Origin: Orobanche coerulescens | Lineage: Eukaryota; Streptophyta; Magnoliopsida; Lamiales; Orobanchaceae | Assembly: GCA_033398695.1 (NCBI GenBank) | Contig: CM065806.1 | Coordinates: 48,261,001-48,325,000, forward strand | Direction: 5' to 3' | DNA: 64,000 bases | Shown: piece by piece, positions 57,410 to 64,000 of the stretch | Layout of the letters: every line of letters begins with the position of its first letter | Position numbering within the stretch: the first letter of the stretch is position 1 | Notes under the pieces: model-generated | What the model was told of the DNA's origin: nothing | Seen by the model: the letters and a program-made list of their open reading frames with translations, nothing else | Databases searched by the model: none | Translations under genes and position numbers: made by a program

Positions 57410-58760
57410 ATGGAAAGAGCTGGCAGAGGATGCGGGGGAAGAGGCCGCGGTGCGGGCCGAATCCCGAGAACTCGTGTGAATACACGTGCGAACGCGAGGA
57501 ATAATGCTAATTCATCGAGCAGCGACACCGCCACTCATTCTCCTGGAAATGATCATTCACTGTCAGGGAGTCATACCCGGGACACAGCTCATTCAGAAGG
57601 TGTTCGGGTTGATCCACTTGCGTTTATGCAGGGCATGATGGCCCAGATGACTCAGATGGCACGCCTCATGTAGACGATACAGAACTCAGCTACTCAGAAT
57701 CAGCAGGCTCCTCCGCCGCCACCTCAGAGGCAAGATAGGAGTGTGAGCAGTATTATTGGCGACATCTCTCGCCAAAGACCACCTACTATTGAGGGCTCAT
57801 CTGAGCCGGCGGATATTGTTCACTGGCTTGAGCATTTCGAGAAGTTGTTTGCTATGGTAGAGTGTCCCGAAGGGCACAAAGTTTCAGTCGCGGCTTACTA
57901 CCTGGGTAAGAGCGCTCATTCATGGTGGTTATCGTTGAAGCCCACCGACTGATCTTGTACTTGGGATCAATTCAAGACTCTCATGATGGAGAGGTATTAT
58001 CCGGCCCCACTCAGAGAAGCCAAGTTATCAGAATTACTCACTCCCGACCCATCAGCGGACGACGATGTTCTCGCCATCGCCAAGAAATTTCAGGAGCTAC
58101 TTCCTTTCGCCTCATCTATTATTCACTCCGAGGCGGACAAGATCAAGTATTTCAGAAATAGGTTGAAGCCTCGCATGCGGATGCAGTTGCTTAATCACAA
58201 TTGCACCACTCTGGCCGAATTCATCGAGAAAGCTCTTACTTATGAGCTTACTGCTAAGGAGATTGCTAAGCAGCAACCTTCATCTGCTAGCAAGAAGTCA
58301 AAGAATCGTAATCAGTCTGAAGGCAGTCAGGCAACCTTCAAGAAGCCTCGTGTGGGCCCTAATTTTTCTGAGCGACCTCATATGGCGCCTAGACCCACGG
58401 AATTACAGTCCCGAGCGGCCAGTTCGGCCATCACCTGTTTCAACTGTGAAGAACAGGGTCATTTCGGCACCAAGTGTCCGAGGCAGACTGTCACGTGCCA
58501 TAACTGTGGGATTGCTGGGCATAAGGCCCGTTTTTGCCGAAGAGACTCTAAACCTACTCCGGCGTCATCTCAGGCCCCGAGACAGTCAGCGGTTCAGAAT
58601 CAAGCCACTCAGTCCGCGTCGTTCAAGACGACGGGAGCAAACAAAGGCGGAGCCAAGAGCTATCAGATGGGAGCATCCGGTTCGGGGGCCGGCAAGCCCC
58701 GAATTTATGAGATGAAGAAGACCGACGATCCGGAGGCCCGGATGATCTCAAGTACACTCG
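57410..58760 (+). pseudogene. Gypsy A gag (stop-interrupted)
   Basis: Start at ATG 57410, a Gly/Arg-rich N-terminus (RGCGGRGRGAGR). Stops at TAG 57671-57673 and TGA 57950-57952 interrupt the gag domain (ADIVHWLEHFEKLFA, WWLSLKP, FKTLMMERYYP). The frame from 57983 is open through FRNRLKPRMRMQL and two CCHC knuckles (CFNCEEQGHFGTKC and CHNCGIAGHKARFC, about 58436-58540). Gag would pack the RNA. Confidence 0.87.
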
Positions 58761-60946
58761 AAATTCTATCTCAACCTGTGTGTACCCTTTTTGATACTGG
58801 TGCATCGCATTTATTCATTTACGAGTCATGCTTGAGTAGACTTCATCTGGATAATTCTACTAGTTGTGAACCTTATATCATTAGTCTACCTGACGGTAGA
58901 AGAATTATCGGGGATCGTGAGATTGAGAATTGTCCGATTCAGCTTCATGGCCATGATTGGTTAGCAAACCTGATCATGGTAGATTTACCGAGAGACGACG
59001 TTATTTTGGGTATCGATTGGATGGACCGCCACGATATCATTTCAGACGATGGGGTCGAATGTGTATTTCAGGGAGGTAATCCCAGCTGTTCCGGTAGAGT
59101 TATTAATATGATGAAAGCAGTGAAATTACTCAATCAGGGGTGTGTCGGTTATTGGTGCTATATGACTAAGACCGAGAAATCATCAATAATGTTGGCGGAT
59201 ATTCCTGTAGTGAGAGAATATGCCGATGTATTTCCAGACGAGTTACCTGGTTTGCCTCCACAAAGAGATGTGGAATTCACGATTGAGTTGGAGCCTGGTA
59301 CGTCTCCAATATCGAAGGCACCGTATCAGATGGCCCCACCGAAATGCTAGAACTAAAGAATCAAATGGAGGATTTGACCGAGAAGGGTTATATCCGACCG
59401 AGTGCGTCTCTGTTGGGAGCACCGGTATTATTTGTCAAGAAGAAGGATGGTTCATTTCGTTTGTGTATTGATTATCGAGAGATGAACAGGGTGACGATTA
59501 AGAATAAATATACCCTACCCCGTATTGATGATCTTTTGGATCAACTTCAGGGAGCTTCATATTTTCCAAGATCGACTTAAGATCTGGATATCATCAGTTG
59601 CGAATTCTAGAGTCGGATATCGCAAGGACGGCATTTCGAACACGCTATGGCCATTATGAGTTTGTGGTAATGCCGTTTGGGTTAACTAATGCACCTGCGG
59701 TATTCATGGAACTAATGAATCGAGTTTTCATCGACTATTTGGATCAATTCGTAGTTGTCTTCATTGATGACATTTTGATTTATTCTCGTGACCGGGAGGA
59801 GCACGAATATCACCTTCATCAGGTTCTCGACGTGTTGAGATGAGAGCAGCTCTATGGAAAGTTTTCCAAATGTGAGTTCTGGATGTCCGAAGTGACGTTT
59901 CTCGGACATGTAATTTCATCAGACGGAGTTCGTGTTGACCCTAAGAAGACGGAGGCTATCCGAGATTGGCAACCTTTGAAGAATGTTAAGGAAATCCGAA
60001 GCTTTCTCGGATTAGCTGGTTATTATCGGCGATTTGTAGAAGGTTTTTCTAAGATCGCGCAGCCCATGACGAACCTTTTGCGGAAGGATAAGAAATACAC
60101 GTGGTCCGACGCGTGTCGACAGAGTTTTTAGGAACTCAAGAGCCGGTTAATTTCAGCACCTGTCCTTTCCTTGCCACAAGGAACGGAAGGATTTGTGGTT
60201 TATAGTGACGCATCCGGACACGGTCTTGGATGTGTATTAATGCAGAACGGGAACGTTATTACCTATGCTTCACGGCAATTGAGACCTTACGAGGTCAATT
60301 ATCCGACCCACGACCTAGAGCTAGCAGTCGTGGTTTTCGCGTTGAAGATTTGGCATCATTATCTTTATGGCGTTACCACTCGGATAATCACCGATCACAA
60401 GAGTTTGAAATATATATTTACTCAGAAGGAGTTAAATATGCGACAGAGACAATGGTTGGAACTAATCAAAGATTATGATATTGAGATACTATACAACCCG
60501 GGCAAGGCGAATGTTGTCCGTTCAGGAGCAAATGCTTGCTCGTTTAAATGTTCAGAAGGAACTTCAGTAGGAATTTCTGAGACCCGAGATCGAGGTTTGG
60601 TTACAGCGAGTACAAGGGCAACTTTGTACGTTAGAGATTTCATCGCCACTTGAGGAGGCGATCAGGGTGAATCAGGGTTCGGACCCATTTTTGTTGCGCA
60701 TTAGAGATGGTGTGACTCAGCGGAAAGCCCCTGGATTTGTGGTCCACGAGGATGGACTTTTGCGATTTCAGAACCGGTTATGCGTTCCGGCGAATGACGA
60801 GTTGAAAAACTCGATTTTGAGAGAAGCTCATGCTACTCCTTATTCCATTCATCCGGGGTCTAGCAAGATGTACAAGGACTTGAAACAAAATTACTGGTGG
60901 AGTAATATGAAGCGAGAAGTCGCAGAATTTGTTTCGAGATGCTTAA
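58761..60946 (+). pseudogene. Gypsy A pol: protease, RT, RNase H, integrase start
   Basis: Protease LFDTGASHLFI (about 58788) and VILGIDWMDRHD. A one-base loss near 59343 and another near 59563 shift the RT frame ([30 protein letters not shown]). The active site FIDDILIYS is at about 59760-59786. In-frame stops at TGA 59841 and TAG 60129 follow. RNase [17 protein letters not shown] is at 60197; the linker PGKANVV is damaged. Integrase zinc region EAHATPYSIHPG, YWWSNMKREVAEFV ends at SRCL, where Gypsy B begins between the two zinc-binding cysteines. Confidence 0.88.
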
Positions 60947-61519
60947 TGTAATACCCGTAATTTCGATTTCCGGTAATTTCTTTTTTTTCGGCGGGAGTCC
61001 GTTTTGATGACTCGCTCATGACCGTTTCGTCATTCTGAGAAGGATTAGTTCTACACTTTTTGACATCCGAGTCCGTTTCGGTGTCGTTTCGTTGAGTTCC
61101 GTGCTTTTTAGTGACTTTTCCGCACTTGAGTTCGATTCTTGCGAATCTCATTCGAAACTGCTATTTCGAGTTTTCTCGTAAGTTCGTTTAACTTTGTTAT
61201 ACGTGTTGTGAACTTTGATTTGGTTATTCGATTACGTATCGTGATTTTCGGGCGTTTTGGGCCATTTGGTAATTTACCCAAAGTTATGGGTATTCGTATC
61301 TGTATTCGTTGTCTCGACTCTTTTCGTGGTTGCATATGATTAATTATTACATTACGCTTTCATTTCGGGTCGTTGATGTTGTCCGCTAACTTTTCGTCGT
61401 GTTCGTTCCGTACGTTTTCGGAAATCGAGTCGTCGCCCTCGTGGTCGCAATCGCCGGACGGTGCGGGTTCGCCGGACGATGGCGGGCACCGACCGAAAGC
61501 GTGCATGGCAGAATCGGCG

Positions 61520-61935
61520 AGCGCACGCTATGGCCGGACGCGCGCTAGCTCGGCAGATGTAGCGCACGCTGCCGAGTCACCAGCCGGCACGCCATCGGCC
61601 CGGGCAGAGGGTTCTAAGGTTACGACTCGGTAGGATCGGCGGTAGCGCACGCCATCGCTTGGCCGTGGCGCACGCTAACCGGCAGGGGTAGCGCACGCTG
61701 TCGGCCGACTAGCGTACGTTACCTGGGTGAGTTTGTTAGTCCAGTGGCTACTGGACAGGTCGTCTAGCGCACGCAGGCTTCCGGCCGTAGCGCACGCTAG
61801 CGGGAGTCGGGCGGATAGTCATGGTCGGCAGAATTGGTCGGTGGTGCCGGGTCATACGGGCCATGGCCGAGAGTGCTCGGCCGATACTGGTCGATAGCGC
61901 ACGCTAGTCCGGAAGGCTAGCGCACGCTAGTTCCG
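61520..61935. repeat. Inverted-repeat array, TAGCGCACGCTA type, Gypsy B
   Basis: About eleven copies, for example near 61523, 61559, 61641, 61688, 61785, 61893 and 61918, with variants TAGCGCACGCCA, GGCGCACGCTAA and TAGCGTACGTTA. ACTGGACAGG and CCAGTGGC (61739-61760) echo the second word of the array in Gypsy A. The array ends just before TATA. Confidence 0.9.
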
Positions 61936-62541
61936 GCCCAGTATATATATGACAGACCAGCGACTTTTTCAGTCATTTTTCATTTCATTTCTCTTCGGTC
62001 CGCGGCTGGGGTTTTGGAGGAGACGAAACCATGTTGTTAAACAACAAATCCATGAAGTTTCTGAGTTTATATCACCGATCGATCATCCTACAACATCCTT
62101 CGATCCAGCGAATCAAGGTTAGATCTTTAGAACCCTACTTTTGGGTAGATTTGGGGGTTTTTGCGTTTTTGTCCGATTCATTCGGTTTTGATGAGTAATT
62201 CATGATGAATATGATTAATCTTGTTGGTATTCTTAGTTTCCCTACGGATTCATGGTATATTTCGTGGTTTTTACGGATTCGAGAGGGTTTGGTTGTGGTC
62301 CGCCCTCGTTGTCGTTTTTATACGAATATACATGAATCGTAGGCGGGTTTCCGGGTGTATTCCAATTCCGTATTCGTTTAGAATCGGTTGTGATTGTATT
62401 CTTCGAATCGTTAGGTTCGGTTTCGATGGTTCCTAGCATTCGCCGGTGACTTTCCATCCCATTCGTTGCGTCGTCGACTATTCAAGGCAAGTATATAATT
62501 ATGATTGTACGTTCTCGAATTTGAAAGTAAGAAGTATTGAT

Positions 62542-62690
62542 GGCATGATATGAACGAACCGTTTCTACGGCATTCATATATGTATTGTTGGCATGTAATG
62601 AACGAACCGTTTTGACGGCATTCCTACATGTAACGGCGTATGATATGAACGAACCGTTTCTACGGCATTCATATACGTCTTGATGTGGCA
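62542..62690. repeat. ~48-bp tandem repeat in Gypsy B LTR
   Basis: GAACGAACCGTTT recurs at 62552, 62600 and 62647, each followed by ACGGCATTC and an AT-rich ATATGTAT-like end. Three units, in the transcribed part of the LTR. Confidence 0.88.
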
Positions 62691-63227
62691 CGATGAGATT
62701 TTAGTTATTCCGGAATGCTAGTCTTGAATTGATGAATTGACGGTTACATTTACTTTATTGACGAGAAGTATTGTGTTTCATACTTGATATACTTGCACTA
62801 GCTATTCGACGGCTAACCCCTTTATGGGGGAAATACTTTTTATGTATTTCAGGTTCCAGGAGAGCGGACAGGCGGGTATCGGGTCGGCATGAAGATGATG
62901 GGCAAGTGTGATACTGTGTCTTGTCTCCGGTTATCTTTTTGGATTCCTCCATTCAGTGTTGCTGTACTGGAATGGATTTTAAATACTCGAGTATTGTATT
63001 TTCAGTTTCCTTGATGTTCCGGCCTGTGTTGCCGAGGTATTGATTTGTGCGGTGATGTATATGGTTTCATTGGTTATGGTTTTGAATACCATTTGTATCG
63101 TCTTTCTTTCCATTGTATGTAGACCTTCTCGGTCAAGTTTTATAGTTCCGCGTATGTTTAGCCTTGTGGGTCCCACGGTGGGGCTCACGGCGCTGTAATA
63201 TACCCTGAATAACTCGGGGGTGTTACA

Positions 63228-63758
63228 GAATATGGTATCGGAGCTTAGGTTTATGGATACCTAGGCTGTCGGTCTTTTGGGTCGATTGAGTCGTCTTTTG
63301 CCCACAATATCACTACTCTGCCATCATCACAGTGCGACCGGTACTTGTAAGTCCTCTCACTCTTTTTGTATTTTTCTTAATCGTTTCGTTTATAGCTTGG
63401 TATTCTTGGGAATTGGTCACTTCGAGAATGTGCGATTTGGATTATACTTACGCACGTGTGTACCCTTCAGAATGTTGGCTGAAAGTAGGAAGAATCGTGG
63501 CCGTGGTCATGGACGTGAACTCTTCCTTGAGATTTTGTTAAGTTGCTAATTACGATATTGATGCGTATCGGTATTATGTCGAGACTTTGTTTAGAAGTCG
63601 CATGCTAGTATCACGTGAGATCTTCGAATTCACAGACTTGTAAGTATGCTGTTCGGATTATTCGATAATTCTTGGTGAATTTGAATTTCCGTTGAAATGT
63701 TGTTTGTGCGAGTGATTGCAAGTTTCGAGGACGAAACTTATTTTTAAGGGGGGTAGAG
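63228..63758 (+). pseudogene. Gypsy B residual interior
   Basis: A leader of about 245 bp is followed by ATG at 63473 with MLAESRKNRGRGHGR, a gag-like start rich in Arg/Gly that ends at once. After that lies noncoding DNA, and then a pol-tail signature around VSRTKLIFKGG (63720-63752). GGGGGGTAGAG (63748-63758) is the PPT. Nearly the whole gag-pol is deleted. Confidence 0.65.
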
Positions 63759-64000
63759 TGTAATACCCTGATTTTTCGGATATTTTTTTTTTCGTTCAAT
63801 TGTTAGATGTCGTTGATGGATAATTGTGCTTGAGGATGATGTGAACGTATGACAATGTTGTTGAATGCGTGTATGTATTCATTGTGCCGTATGATCGTTT
63901 GGTATGTCGAGATGTTGGTAAAGAATAGCGGAAAAATGGCTAAGTACAGCTACGTTAGCGCACGCTACAGGGTATGCCTAGCGCGCGCTAAGATATATAC
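63759..64000 (+). repeat. Gypsy B 3' LTR, start only
   Basis: Starts TGTAATACCCTG right after the PPT. At 63955-63992 two units of the inverted repeat appear (TTAGCGCACGCTAC and CTAGCGCGCGCTAAG), where the window ends. Confidence 0.75.

Larger units (their letters stand above)
54509..60946 (+). mobile_element. Gypsy A LTR retrotransposon, cut by Gypsy B
   Basis: 5' LTR 54509-56911, PBS, gag, protease, RT, RNase H, start of integrase. The integrase is interrupted after SRCL by the TG of Gypsy B at 60947. The order RT before integrase defines Gypsy. The rest of integrase and the 3' LTR should lie beyond the window. Several stops (many of the CAG-to-TAG or CGA-to-TGA kind) and small deletions make it inactive. 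The chromodomain region is not in view, so the sublineage is open. Confidence 0.9.
60947..63227 (+). repeat. Gypsy B 5' LTR
   Basis: Starts TGTAATACCCG and ends CGGGGGTGTTACA, 2281 bp. It has the same architecture as the LTR of Gypsy A: array, then TATA (GTATATATAT at 61941-61950), then a long transcribed part. The 61380-61500 part is GC-rich with CpG. ORFs inside (for example 61373-61633) come from composition. Confidence 0.85.
60947..64000 (+). mobile_element. Gypsy B: internally deleted LTR element, runs off window
   Basis: The 5' LTR (60947-63227) is followed by a PBS-like GGTATCGGAGC, only about 530 bp of interior, a PPT and the start of a 3' LTR (63759). The interior keeps the first gag codons and the last pol codons. 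The 5 bp before it are CTTAA, the candidate target duplication; its partner is beyond the window. The starts of the two LTRs are only moderately alike, so it is old, or the right LTR belongs to a related element. Confidence 0.75.

Noticed and set aside
61373..61633. GC-rich 86-codon ORF in Gypsy B LTR, with antisense ORF at 61352-61567
   Set aside because: Open by GC composition on both strands, within U3 of an LTR, no motif.
54720..61935. CRISPR-like array
   Set aside because: Repeats are 12 bp, variable, irregularly spaced, inside LTRs of a plant genome; no cas genes.

Overview
The window is nuclear DNA of a flowering plant. Evidence: a nine-exon plastid ADP-glucose pyrophosphorylase small-subunit gene with GT-AG introns, Copia and Gypsy LTR retrotransposons with tRNA-iMet type primer sites, plant LINE relics, an Au-type SINE, and Stowaway, Tourist and hAT elements. 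The style of the Sirevirus and Gypsy proteins suggests a eudicot, perhaps an asterid; that is an inference only.

Layout. (1) 1-4760: minus-strand Copia relic with no LTR in view. (2) 4857-18977: a LINE relic (RT zinc-binding and RNase H regions) split by a complete 12.8 kb Sirevirus-type Copia element at 5183-18025 (GGGCG target duplication, equal 1409 bp LTRs, a ~3 kb env-like third ORF), itself carrying a 648 bp hAT MITE. (3) 19161-28711: a complete minus-strand Copia element (GCCTT duplication), relative of the relic in (1), inserted into a ~130 bp tandem repeat at the end of the LINE relic. (4) 28822-39272: a decayed minus-strand Gypsy element whose integrase is cut by a broken Copia LTR and by a second hAT MITE. 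(5) 39273-43929: unassigned DNA, an RTE-type LINE tail, a nonautonomous hAT element and a Stowaway MITE. (6) 43930-51600: a small gene island with APS1 (plus strand) and a convergent gene for a PHD-finger plus telobox-Myb protein (minus strand). (7) 51699-53720: a short noncoding LTR element. (8) 53721-64000: a Gypsy LTR relic, then Gypsy A, whose integrase is cut by Gypsy B, which is only two long LTRs around ~530 bp.

Only the two genes of the island look functional. APS1 would make starch-pathway ADP-glucose in plastids; the other protein looks like a nuclear chromatin or DNA-binding factor. All retroelement reading frames carry stops or frameshifts. Small elements (SINE, Tourist, Stowaway) lie in or beside APS1; large LTR elements lie outside the island.

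The most unusual structure is an array of 12-bp inverted repeats (TAGCGCACGCTA and relatives, or TAACGTACGTTA) placed just upstream of the TATA box in the U3 of four separate Gypsy LTRs, with a fifth beginning at the window end. It looks like a conserved regulatory or structural module of this retrotransposon lineage.
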